From Balanoglossus misakiensis (taxonomy: Eukaryota; Hemichordata): DNA of 64,000 bases. The position numbers were made by a program, and so were the translations under genes. This document shows positions 25,672-38,000 of the stretch, in pieces. The stretch is taken from contig CM082596.2 of assembly GCA_040954595.2 (NCBI GenBank), positions 6,448,001 through 6,512,000 on the forward strand. Reading direction: 5' to 3'. Under the pieces are notes generated by a model. It made no database searches. It was not told the origin of the DNA and saw nothing but the letters and a program-made list of their open reading frames with translations. The stretch's first letter is position 1, and every line of letters begins with the position of its first letter.

Positions 25672-28600
25672 TACTTAATGATGATCACAGAGACGACCAC
25701 AACCGTGATGAATACCAGTGACACGATTATCATGACGTAGTGCAAGGCTAGCCCCTCGGTCCGTATCTTCCCAAGACCGTCGCCCCTATTGTAGTCGTTG
25801 TCTGATTGGCTCTTGGTTGTCCGCGGGGCAGGGGTCCGTGTGGGCGTGGTCACCACCCGACGAGCAGTGACACTTGTTGCTCTTGGGCGAGCCGTCGACG
25901 ATGGGTAATCTATGAAAGTGGAATAGAGTTCGTTATTTTGATAATACATACATACATACATACATACATACATACATACATACATACATACATACATACA
26001 TACATACATACATACATACATACATACATACATACATACATACATACATACATACATACATACATTCATACAAACATACATATTCTGACGTAATCTGTCG
26101 AATTACCTGTGACGCTGCCACACCCCTGCACTATCCCAGCCATCCCACGATCCACTGCGCCGAATCGTATACACACATAATCATTTGATTCGTCCTCATC
26201 GATGTATCGCTGCTCGTTGTGCAATAAGAGCAAACATAAATAGCGAACATTGTCGCAGTCCACATCGGTAGGAACATTGACTTTTATGGAAAACACAGGC
26301 AACGAAACGCGGAAAAGAGACCCAACTTCGTGTAGAAAGAGTTTGTCAACTGGCGGCTGCGAAGTGTTTGTCGAGGTGTACAAGTTTTCGCCGTCGGACA
26401 AGTACACTGCGGCACCAAAATTATACGTCCCCGGGGGCGCGGTTGATACATCCAACCCTCCGTAGTTGGTCACGGTGAGCCTCACGCTGACGTCAGTGGT
26501 TCGTCCAGGTTCATAAGTTAAAGGTCGTGGGTCAAGAACAATCAACGAGAGTGCTGCCAAGTCTGTACAAACAAAAAAGGAAAAGTTGAGAAATTAAGGT
26601 GTGTTATATCGTAATAACCATACGATGATTGCCAATCCTAATTTTGTAGGTTTTCAATCAAAATAACTTTTAGTTTTACTGGGAACTTCAAAATGACTTT
26701 TAATTTACAACTTATTTCGTTAAACTTTATTCTTCTTGTGGTTGTACGGATTTGTAAGAAATGTTCGAATCTGCAATACTGTACTACAAAAAGTGCGCTT
26801 GTAATGATGAATACAGAGTTGGGCTACTCTTACCCACGTAACATAGAATACTTCCCGCCTTTCCCTCTTCCCTCGGTCCAAACGGTATGCACACGTCATC
26901 ATAGTCGAGGTTAACATCGTTGTACACCCTGTCGTCTGCCCTATTCAAGGTGACAGTGAAACAAATATGGCTGAGGAGAGAGCAGTTCACAAGCGGAACG
27001 GTAATCTCCGAAGAAAACGAGAAACTTATTTCGTCACCACTCTTCAGTTCCCGCTGTAACTGGTTCACGGATACGTCTACGTCGGGCTGCGGTATCCTGA
27101 CCGTGGCATCTTCAAAATTGCCGGAATCTGTCAAGTAGGCACTGACGTCATAATTGACGTGGGGGCTCTTTGCCTGGGCTATGTTTCCAGGGCCGTGATT
27201 GGTCACGGACAGTGTGACGTCAACGGGTGTCGGGTCGTCGAACATGTATGTGTCGACGGACGACAATGTTCTGGCGGCCGGTTCAAGATCTGAAAAAGTA
27301 AGGGGAATACATCCATTGTGAATAAGAAATAACACTCGAATTTAAATGTGTAATATATGACTATTGATAAATATATTATATGTATACAGTTTTTAGTTGG
27401 GGGACACATTTAAATCTCTTACCAACAGACACATTACAGTTGATTACACCAGCAAATCCGTCTTCGACATCACCAAACTTGAGGCACACGTGGTCGTTGT
27501 TCGCATCCGTGTCATTGTAGTTGGCGCTGTTGTGGGTCAGCTGCAGGCACAAGTGAGTGATGTCTTCGCATTCGTAAACGTTGGTCGGTATGTTGATCGG
27601 TATCGGCATGTCGGGCAACGTTACCGGAGACTTGCTGACAATCTCTTGGTCAAAAGTGGTGTACACGCCCTCTACCGGTATTTTGAAGGAAGAGGAGGGC
27701 AAGTCGCCGCCGTTCGTTAAGAACACGCTGGGTTTGAAATTGTAATCGTCGGATTCTTGTACGGTTATACCACCGTGGTTCATCACTGTCAACGCGGCGA
27801 CGATGTCTTTCCGGTAGCCGGGGTCATAGGTCACAGGTGGTGGTGTTTGCACCACCAATTGGATAGCAGCGAGGTCTGAAATAAATTAAGCAAGATATAA
27901 AACGTTCAGTGCTTTTACACAAAAGCCTGTTACGAGTGCTACTGAATTCGCCTGCCAACATGGGTACAATTTCCAAGTCATTGATCATGCTTAAGATATG
28001 GTCTTCCTGTTCGATGGGTTTGATTTTGTGCTTCCTTTAGTTCAGTGTTAACTGTACGAGATTTAAGCATTGTGAATGATTCACGGCCGCGTGTAACAAA
28101 TTTTAAACCTTTCATCTTACCAACGAAACAGTCTATGTATCGTCTGATATCAGCGCATGCGTCAGATAATTCTGGCGTTGTGTCCGTGTAGAGGCTAGAG
28201 GGGTCGATTTCCAGTCGGAGGCAAAGATGGGTGATGACGTCACAGTGCTCCCTGGGTACGGTTACGCCAACTATGGGGACGCTGACTGGCACTGTCTGTC
28301 CGATTGCAAGTCCTTGTTGTGACTGGTCGTTGGACAAGCCGAGCCCGGATATCGGCAGGGTGAAGTTGGCATCGTCGAGGTCGCTGTCATCCGTGAGGAA
28401 GGCTACCACCCTGAAGTTGACCTGTGACCCCGCTACAACTTCAGGAATGCTCCCGGGTCCATAGTTGGAAGCTTGGGCTACCAGTCGAGTCTGCGTCCGC
28501 ACGTCTATCGGAAATACGTTGCCGGACAGTGGCGTGACCACTAAATTCGCCAGCTGCAAATCTGTGATTTTTAGAGAGAAAATATGAAGTGAAAATAAGG

Positions 28601-30900
28601 TGCACTTAGTTAAAACGTCCAAATATTAGGGCAAATCGAGGTTATAGTAATGGTGGACTGGAGGAGTGACCTTACCTAGATCCAACTCTGGGCAGATTTT
28701 CGATCCAGTTTCAGAACTGTTGAACGGCAGACAAATGTAATTATTGCTGAGGTCCGCATCGACATACACCTGGGAGGTTCTGTTCCGAAGAACCACGTTG
28801 AGGCACATGCTCTTGAAAGCTCGGCAGCGACTCGTCGGAGTTGGGAGCGTGACTGTAGCCACGAGGGACGAGACGTCGATGGGAAACCCGTAGACGAGCT
28901 CCTTTCTGAGATTTGTAGCGGACGACTCGTCGACCAGGACTTCCATACGGTCGGTGCTCAGGGAAAGGTCCGACTCGTGGTCGATGAGGAACAACTGGAA
29001 CTGGTAATTGTTGTCCGTGCTCGACGCCATTACTGACTCGCTGCCGAGGTTGACTAAATGTGTGTCCACTGTGATTGTTGTCGGAACAGCGATGTCGTAG
29101 GAAACCTGGGAAGGATCCCGTACTTCAAACGACTGCATTGCTACATCTGCAAGAAATGTGGTATCAAATGTTGAACACTTTCACCTGCCGATTTGTCTAC
29201 CACGACGAGAAATTATTTTGATACCCAAATCGTCCCGCTCTTTGCAAGGAAAGTGTACACTTGTCTGATAATAGAAAACCTTCACTCTGACACTAAAACT
29301 AGTCTCCAGAATTAACCTATACATTTAAGACTTCTCTTTCTAGTTTTCAAGTTTTGAAACAATATCATATGTAGTATAGTATGAATAATTGTAAAATTGT
29401 CGTTGGCATTACCTGTTCCAACTGTAGGACAACCAAGTTTTATACCAGCACCACCTCCAGCCACGCTCTTCAACTCTAGACAAACGTCTTCATCCCCAAA
29501 ATTTCCCTCTTCCACATCCGTCCTATCTAATGTTATCTCAATGCAGAGGTGCGTGACGCGTCTACACAGGTCGCTGTTCAGTGGAACAGTCGCTGTTGCC
29601 TCGAACGAGGGTAAGGTCAAAGCTTGCCCAGGCTGCAAAGCGTGATCGAACCTGACGTCATTTCCGTCTTGCAAGATATTGAACGTGGACGACTCCAGGG
29701 TAGGGCCGTCGGTGAGGTAAATTCTCGGCGCAAAGTTGTGCTGTCCCGTGGGAGGCGTGCTCACGCTGTGCTGACCGTTGTTCCTTATCTGTACCTCGAG
29801 GGTGAATGTGGACGCAACCCCCGGCATGTGCGATAGAGAAATGGGGTTCAGGACTTGGCCAGACGTTGTTTGAATGTCTGGAAGTTAAAGATGAAAGGAA
29901 CGACATTTTTGCATAATAATCTAGAATTACTAGAGGGACTATTTGAAAATTCAGCAGCTCTTTGAAAATTAATGTTCTAGCTTTAATTCTTATTTCCCAA
30001 ATTAAGTACACTTACCTATGAAACATTCAATCTGACCAATTTTCCCCTCGCTGAGTGGTCCAAACTCTGCGCACTGTATATTATTGTCGAAGTTGGGGTC
30101 AGAGTATCTGGTCGTGTTAACAAATACTATCTCCAGGCAAAGGTACTTGACGAACTCACAGTCTTCCGAGGGAGTGTTGATAACCGCGTCGTAGTCAGTT
30201 CCCCCAAGCGTGTATCCTACCGGTGCAGCGGACTTGAACAGCTCCACCATGTAGTCGCTCAGAGCGGCCGGGCCCATCGCCTTGAAATACATGGCGGTAT
30301 TCGGGTCGGCGGAGTCGGAGAGGTAAACGTTCATAGCGAAGTTCATCCCATCGCCCTCGGGCTCACCTACGGGGTCGGGGCCGCGGTTTCTGAAATTGAC
30401 AGTCGGCAGGACCTGTGTGTCTGTGTCCAGTGGTATCTTGTCCACCAAACCATTGACAACGAAGAAGACTATGTCCAAATCTGCGGGACAGGTGGGGAAA
30501 ATGCCAGTCAACGTGTTGAGCAATAGGTGTCACATTGAACTGTGTGCATTCGTCTTGTGGTACAGTAATAGACCTGGGTACTGCCATAGAATCGAGGAGG
30601 AACACCTCACCCCATCAAACATAAACGTACACATTGTAATTCACAGCCAGGCATGGTGTCCTTTAATTGCTACAGAATCCTGTTATCACAACATTAAGAT
30701 ATTATCATACATGTACTTAAAGTTTTGTATTGGTAAACTATATTACTACGTTGTCCCAACGACAGACTGAAATAAATACTAGCTTCGCATTACAATACAC
30801 CCCACTTGGTACCAAACTCACCAACTTCTGCGCACGGACACCTCTCCTGAAGAAGGAACAGGACAAAGGCAATTATCAGATGTCTGAAAGGAGGCGCCAT
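25671..30900 (-). CDS. Seven-domain single-pass membrane protein of unrecognised family (copy 1)
   Basis: Nine exons, all internal ones phase 1-1: 30822-30900, 30016-30480, 29413-29877, 28676-29146, 28121-28561, 27423-27875, 26834-27289, 26107-26562, 25671-25909; 3525 nt, 1174 aa. Exon 1 is a signal peptide (MAPPFRHLIIAFVLFLL). Exons 2-8 each encode one repeat of about 147-157 aa. Shared pattern: V...N.G near the start, Y-L-(T/S)-(D/N) in the middle, C-x5/6-C-L near two thirds, then Y.D.D..ND..C..FG and a final C. The shape resembles CARDB/APHP-like bacterial adhesion beta-sandwiches or integrin-leg-like domains; this is a resemblance in layout only. The last exon has a Thr/Pro/Arg-rich stalk and one membrane helix (MIIVSLVFITVVVVSVIII). 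The tail ends one residue later unless the GTAAGT overlapping the stop is a donor. Probable cell-surface receptor or adhesion protein; ligand unknown. Confidence 0.82.
25945..26064. repeat. (TACA)n microsatellite
   Basis: About thirty pure TACA units filling most of the 197-bp intron (25910-26106) before the transmembrane exon of the seven-domain gene. Likely polymorphic in length. Confidence 0.97.
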
Positions 30901-33900
30901 TTTCTTTCACTTGCACTTGAACAGTTGGTTCTTGATTGCATCGCTCTGAAAACGACGAAATGCACGTTGAATGATAACTGCATGTGTCGTAAACAAGGCG
31001 TTAAGCTGGAGAAAACTTGCATGTTGTGAGAATGACATGTATACTATATAATGGTGACTTGGTATAGGTAGCAGGTGACCAGGTCAGGTCAAGGTGCTCC
31101 AGTTGGCACAGATGACCCATCACCGTGCTGTTACAAAAGCATGGAAAACCTTGCAACAGTGAAAGCCAAGTGTCGACCATCTCAAGTGGATGATTTGTAT
31201 GTGCAGCCTTTATAGCTTACACTTTTGAGTGGAGGGCCACTCGACGGCAGCGGGCTGTTACTGACGTATAGGCTGACCACTGTTTACCCTGCCCGCCCAA
31301 CTTCACTTTCATTGAGTGGTGTAGCTATAAAAAACTGGGTGTGGTTCTATCGCGGTCGTCAAGTTACCTTAGGTGTGGTTACGAAGAACAGTTAATTACA
31401 ATGGAGATCGAATATTCGTACCAACAATTGCATTGATTATTGTACGACAGGATAAATATATCTCACTAAGGCGTTACACAACGTACATATGAAAATACGT
31501 CATTGGGTGTGACGTACATAGGCCTATAGAGCGAAGAGTTTCGGGTCATCGCAGCCTATGGTGTTTAACACCGCCGAGGTTTGATTTGCACCGACCCTCC
31601 CATGCCTTGACCTCTATCGTTTGTTTGCTTACAAGCTGCCACTCGGATTGTTAACACTCCACCCCACCCCACCCCACACCACCCACCCAATCCAGATCAA
31701 TGAAGTTGATATATAGATACGTGTACATTGTACTTGTGTTTAGTTCAGTACTATGTTTTTAAACTACTGTGCAAAGACGAACAAAGAGTTCGACCATGAG
31801 AATTAATGTTTCAACACTATCGAGAATTCTTTGGATGGTTGTACAGGGCAAAGTGTGTTAGCATTTTCACTGGTGTGTCTTCTCCGTTGGACGAAGTGGT
31901 GTTAGTACTATGGAATCATAGAGTCTTGCCTCTTGCACCACTAACGTACCAAGTTCGTTGAAGTCGGATAAACGTGTTGAGCTCGCCGAAATACAGTCCA
32001 GTGCTTTGCTACGTGCACACCCGAATGAAAGTCCCAGCCTTTGGTTTCAAGGCAGTGCGTCATTAATAAGGACCGCTGCCTTAAATAGTTTACATTTTCT
32101 GGGCTCACGGGACCATGACGCGACCTTTGACAATTTACTTTGATCAAAATAATAAGAGGTACAGGTTCTTCATTTGTCACCCAACACGCGATTCCGTTCT
32201 CATTTTGCTTAAAACATATACAAATGAGTCAATATTATTATAGCCATAAACATTTAAAAACATCTGTTTTTCTCTAATGACCAGAAGGTAAGGTATGCTT
32301 GTGAGTGTGGTTTCTTTTTTGGGGCGGGGGGGGGGGGGGTCTTTGCTGGTGGGCGTGGAGTGGTAGAACAATGACAAAACTTTTTGTTGGTATCAAAACA
32401 TAATGGCTGAGATAACTCGTTTGTAGACTAAAGGTGCATACTCGACGCTCTACCTAAAACCACCCGACTGTCACGTTTATAAAAGTAATACTGTGTACAG
32501 TGACCTACCTTTTGAAAAGTATGGACTGTGAAGTTCTCGTCTCTGAATTTGGCTGTTCGGTAATGGTCTGTGTGTATTTTCTTCACGGGGCAGACTCCAC
32601 TGCAACTGCTGTGGGCTTGACAGGCATTCAGTATGATGACCTGACCCCTGCTTTTCAGGAGCCCTTTTCAGTGTTAAGCTGTTCAATGTTTTCTTTCTCT
32701 GTCCACCTCTCTCTGTCTGAAGAAGGACACACCTATGTGCCTGCGCGATAAAGAGAGCCCCACTGCGGCATTCTTTTCGTGTGAATAATGAATCGGCACC
32801 CAAGCATTCAGAGACGCAAATACAAGAAGCCGAGAGAAAGTGCATGTCGCCACCTATAGGCGAAAAAAAAACACGGTTGGTTGTACACTTGGTCTTATAG
32901 TGCATTGGGGGAGCAAGGTAGATTGGCAAGGGTACTCTGCCCCAGGGCAGCGAGTAAACAGGCGAATCACATGTATACAAAGAAAGGGAATACGGTAATG
33001 AGCAAACCATGCAGGCAGACAGAGTCAGCAATCAGGCAAATTGCCTCTGATAAATTTTCACTTTCCTAATCACGTTACACGTTATGATTACTAAGGCCAG
33101 CCACCTACAGGTTGACCCGTGAGTTCCCTTCTCAACAATGGGGTCCATCTGCTCCCTGTACACATAGGGCCGTAAAGGAATGTCTATTGAAATTTGAATG
33201 AGTTCGTTTGGGCGTCGTCAACAATTGCTGTAGTGTGTGCACTCGGTCGGCCATTGTGTGTGGTTCGCTTATGTGGCCATTTGCCGTTTTTTGAAAACAC
33301 GATAAACACCTACTACAGTAGCTGTTCCGATAAGGTGGCTGTAAAGATGTTCACGATGCCGTTTCGTGACCTTAAATTTACGTCCCATCGACAGGGTACG
33401 CTCAGTTGGCGACTCTTCCCATATGTTAATACATTTTGAGGGTCAAATCTTGGTCCTGTACGTACCCCCGTATACATACAAAATTACATACGTACATACA
33501 CAATCGCCTTGTATATTGTGATAGATTTTCCTGTAAACATAATTCTTTATTGAAAATCAACGCCGATTAAGCTTACTTAGCATTGCTTGTTCTGTAAAAG
33601 ATTACATGTATAATACCATAAAATCCAAGCTTTTTCTTTGTGAAAACTGAAGGGAGTACATTCCTAAAACATATACAAAATTTATTGTAGAGAAGTTCCG
33701 TGATCAATTGAAATTTCACTGAGACATCTACCTATAGTGAATAAAAACGAACGCCAGTCTGAAATTGTAAATATAGTTACAACGCTGTCGGTTATCGATT
33801 CGACAACACATAATTGCTGATGCTCTTATTGAGTATTGAAAGGCCAAATTTAAATTATTTTGGTGTAGTCAGTCACGAGGTAATGTTAAGTATCAAAGGG

Positions 33901-35032
33901 AATGAATTTAAAATTAATTAAAAGTTTTGCCGAAGTTAGTTAGAGGAGCCAAATTATTATTTGCATTGGAATGGTCACTGCGATAGGGTAGTACATGAAA
34001 AAAATTATTTTGAATGATCTGTTGTTATGGATAGAAAGCAAAATACAAGAAGTGCTGTAGCTATGAATACATACACCATACAATAGATCACGCCATATTA
34101 AAGTTAATAATTTAAATAAGAATTAAAAAGTTACAAAATTCAAATCTTCACGTTTTTTATTATATCTACAAATGAAATCATAAAATCCATTATACTCAAG
34201 CCTTATGGCATGGTGCAATAAATCTACTTATGAGGGTTTTGAAAAAAAGACATAATTTCGGTAAAAAACGCATTGATATCCACGGTTATTAATAGTAGGC
34301 CTGAAAGTGTTCTTAATAAATCACATACCCAAAGTGTCAGCTCGTGTAAACAAATCAGAAAAGCGTACGCCCAACAGTTCCATAGCGTATGCTGGGATGT
34401 GCTTTGGGTTGAGAATTTGGGTTTCAGATAATGGGGTACTATTACAAGTACATCTATTCGATTTTTGCTGTCATAAATGAACACTAATGAATTATCGTGC
34501 ATGACCACTGTGTGACCCGACATTTGGACATTTTCTTTAATACGTACGCAATAGCAGGTAAATATTTGTGGAGGGTGTGGTGGGGTGGAACTTACATGTC
34601 TTCTCATTTCTTTTCTTTCTATAAATATCGCACACCTCTCGACTAATATTTTTATATGACTCTTGCAATAGCAGGGATCATGAACGTGGCAATATAATAG
34701 AATGCTAAATGACAGCTATCATGAAACAACTTAAGCGAGACTTGTACATGCGAAAAGCAACTAATGACAGAGAATCCATTCCTGTTCCTCTGTTCATTCT
34801 TCCGACTGTGCTCTGCTAGATCTACGCTGACAAATATTTGGGACTGCGTCTGTAACGTAAAAGCAAAAGTGAACTCCCGTCAGTAAATCAATGGCACATT
34901 TCTAAACCTTTTTCGCTGATTAGGAATAAAAATTGTGCTTTCAATGTCGAGCTGGCATTCATACATAGACAGATAGACAGACACTACTTATAATATCACG
35001 CCACGTTTTCTTTATTTGGCAAGTCTGTATAC
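30901..35032. other. Intergenic between the two seven-domain genes
   Basis: No supported coding exon. Just upstream of copy 1 (minus strand) is a cluster of AGGTCA-like half sites at 31075-31095 (AGGTGACCAGGTCAGGTCAA). A G-run lies at 32324-32339. AT-rich from about 33.5 to 34.3 kb. The separation of about 4 kb is longer than either gene's introns. Confidence 0.45.
35011..35016 (-). terminator. Polyadenylation signal AATAAA for seven-domain gene copy 2
   Basis: TTTATT on the + strand lies about 17 bases past the TAA at 35033-35035, supporting that stop as the real gene end. Confidence 0.5.
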
Positions 35033-38000
35033 TTACTTCTTACATCCATTGCACAATGCCACTGTGACGCCGATAAGGACAGCGACAATTACTACCACTA
35101 TGATAATAATTGTATATTCTATGGGTAGACCTCTGGTGCGTTCGTCGGCGGGAGATTCCTCTGCAATATGAATGCATTGTACAAGAGTTAAGCCTGTGTC
35201 ACGCGTTAATTATAGCTTTTGGACAAATGTGTGTATTTGGATGGATGGATGCATGAATGGATGGATGGATTTATGGGGATATCAATAACTTATCTATGAC
35301 ATGTTAAGTTAATATTGAGATTGATTGCAAGATCGCTCATTTAAATTTTAAACCAAATTGATGAATACATACCCCCTACACATATAGGATCGAAAGCCAT
35401 ACACGTCTTGTCGTTTGGTTCGTAGCCGTCGATGTACACTTCTTCGTTGTGGTCGATTCGGAGGCAGATGTGGGTCAGGTCTTGGCAGGTGTCCGCGTCC
35501 TCGGGAACGACGACGGTGATGGTGAAATCGGGCAGGCTGACCGTCACCGTTGAAGCAACTTCGTGGACCATGGTGGTCTCCACCACCGCCTGTTGGATCA
35601 CGCGGGTGGCCCTGTCCAGGTTGCCGCTGTTGGTGAGGTAGATCACCGGGCGGAAGTTGTACTTGTCGTCCGGGGCGTGGGGGAGGCTGAGCGCTCCGTA
35701 GTTGTGGACGGTCAGCTCGACCAAAAGATCGGTGTCCTGTCCGGCCGGGTAGCGGGGATTCGCCGGTTCGACTACTCTCAGCCTGATAGCCGCAATATCT
35801 GAAATAGAAGTGGGCGCTTTGAGTCGGTTGATATTTCACTGACGAATGTACAACGTCTGCCATGTTCTTCGCTTTTGGCAGATGGTTGTTTGTAGAGTTC
35901 GCCAAAAGAACTTTGGCATCATTCGGATTGTTTGATCGCTTTTGAAAGTACATGCAAGTGATTGTGTTCACTGATGACAGCAATACAGTTGTGCGATGCG
36001 AGGACAGATAAGTTTGAACCCGGTCTACTTACCGATGAAGCACGGGATCACTCCCGCTTTGCCGTCGCCAACGAGGCCGAAATCCAGACAGTCGTCGTTA
36101 TTGGTGAGGTCCGGATCATTGAACACGGAGGTGTCGCTGTTGCTAACGGTGACGTAGAGGCAGATGTGAGAAATCGACGTGCACTCATCGAGGGGGATGT
36201 GGATGGTCGCGCTCTCCGTGTCCAGGGAAATCTGCTCCCCATTACTGATGGCCCGCCTCAGGGACGCGACGTCCAAGTTCAAGTTGGGCAGTTCTCTCTT
36301 GTAGGAGGCGTCCTCGAATTCCGCGTTGTTCGTCAAGTAGGCAGTCACTTCGTAGTTGACGGCGGGCGCCACGGCTTCCGGCAAATCGCCCGCCCCGTTG
36401 TCGGTGACCGTTATGGAGATATGGGCGTTGGTGTCCACGTCGAAGTCGTACGTCGGGACTTCTGGCGACACGATCAGATCGTCGGCGCTGAGATCTGTAG
36501 GTACAAGTTACCGTACGGAACAAATGAGACGGGTCTGTCATGCATTAGTTTGTTGACTCATGATTGCACCGAGATAGAAAATGAAATAAGAACGATGTCA
36601 AGGTTTTAAAACGTATGTCTTGGTTTTCAGCGATAAGCTTAGACATTCGTATTTAGAACAAAACCGCCCTAATATTCCTTACGTTCAGACTCGCAAATCT
36701 TAACACCACTTATAAGCGTCAAGTGTCGATATAGCACATAATCACAGTTAGTGGAAACACTGCCGATGGCCTTAGTTTGTACCAGGTGCCACTTTGGCCA
36801 TTGGGGAATTCAGAATCTGGTCCAGGCTACTGAATAAATGTTAACGTTCTCTTACCTACGCTTACGTCACACGTTTTGACACCGGCGTATCCCTGCGCCA
36901 CCGGGCCGAATTCGATGCAGACGAAGTCGTTGCTGGGGTCGACGTCGACGTACTTGGCGGCGTCGTGCGTCAGCTCCACGCAGAAGTGGGTCAGTTCCTC
37001 GCACGTGGCCTTGACGATGGGCATGGTGACCTTGACCGAGGTGGTGGGTAAGGTCGGGGTGTCCGGCTTGCCGGGAATGCGGTTGGTGAAACCGTCGCTG
37101 GTCACGGTGGCCGGCAGTTTCGCCGTGGCCTGGTTGATGTCCGCGTCGTTTGTCAGGTACACGACCGCGACAAAGTTGTGGCCGTCTTCTGCCTGGTCGA
37201 CGGCCAGCCCTCCTTCGTTGGCCACCGAGAGCAGTATGACTATGTCTGTTTCGAAGCCTGGCTTGTACGTCAAATCTGTCGGTGTCCTCACCTCAACAGT
37301 CGTGGCGTTGATATCTGAAAATGTTTCGTTCGAATTATTGTCTGACAATATCAATCAATCAATCAATCAATGTTAGAAGACATTCGTGTTGAACAGAATG
37401 CGAGGGCGATGTGTACTCATGATAGATGTCACTCTTCAGTTCTTGGATACAGTCTGTTGATGCTGAATGCTGTTGATTATGAATTTGCAAGGTGTTTTAT
37501 TGTTTCTCAGGGCCCCAGTAATTTTTACAAGAGGTGTGTATATGTACATGTACAGTGTGTGTACTTCTTACCGACAAAGCATTCTGTTTCGCCGGCTTTC
37601 CCTTCGGCAGTGGGACCGAATTCCACGCATCGCTTGTCGTTTGAAGGGTCCTTGTCGGTGTAAATGCTGTTGTCGTCCAGAGACACCGTAACGCAGAGAT
37701 ACAGCATCTGCTCGCAGGAGTCTTCGGGAATGAGGACGTTGGTGGCCGAAACGAGGATGTCGGTGACGCCGTCCGCGTCGAGGCCTTGCCTAAGCTGAGT
37801 GACGTTGATGGTGGGAGGGTGTGGATTTTGCAGGATATGAATGTTTTCCCCGTCGGACAGCCAGACGGACACCACAAAGTTTACGTTCGGGTCGTCTGCC
37901 TCGGGAAGGTGGCCAGGCCCGGCGTTGGTGACCCGGACAGCGATGTCGGTTGGCACATTGGTATCCAGCGGATACGGTTCCTGAGATGGCGTGAATGTCA

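Noticed and set aside
25671-30900. Integrin alpha subunit
   Set aside because: No FG-GAP propeller, no Ca-binding DxDxDG loops and no GFFKR motif after the membrane helix.
34224-34607. Open frame of 127 codons on the minus strand between the seven-domain genes
   Set aside because: No family features and no splice link to either gene.
34596-34618. Possible 23-nt minus-strand microexon encoding a Lys/Arg-rich tail for seven-domain gene copy 2
   Set aside because: Phase and GTAAGT donor fit, but the acceptor lacks a pyrimidine tract, no continuing exon was found, and an AATAAA lies before it.
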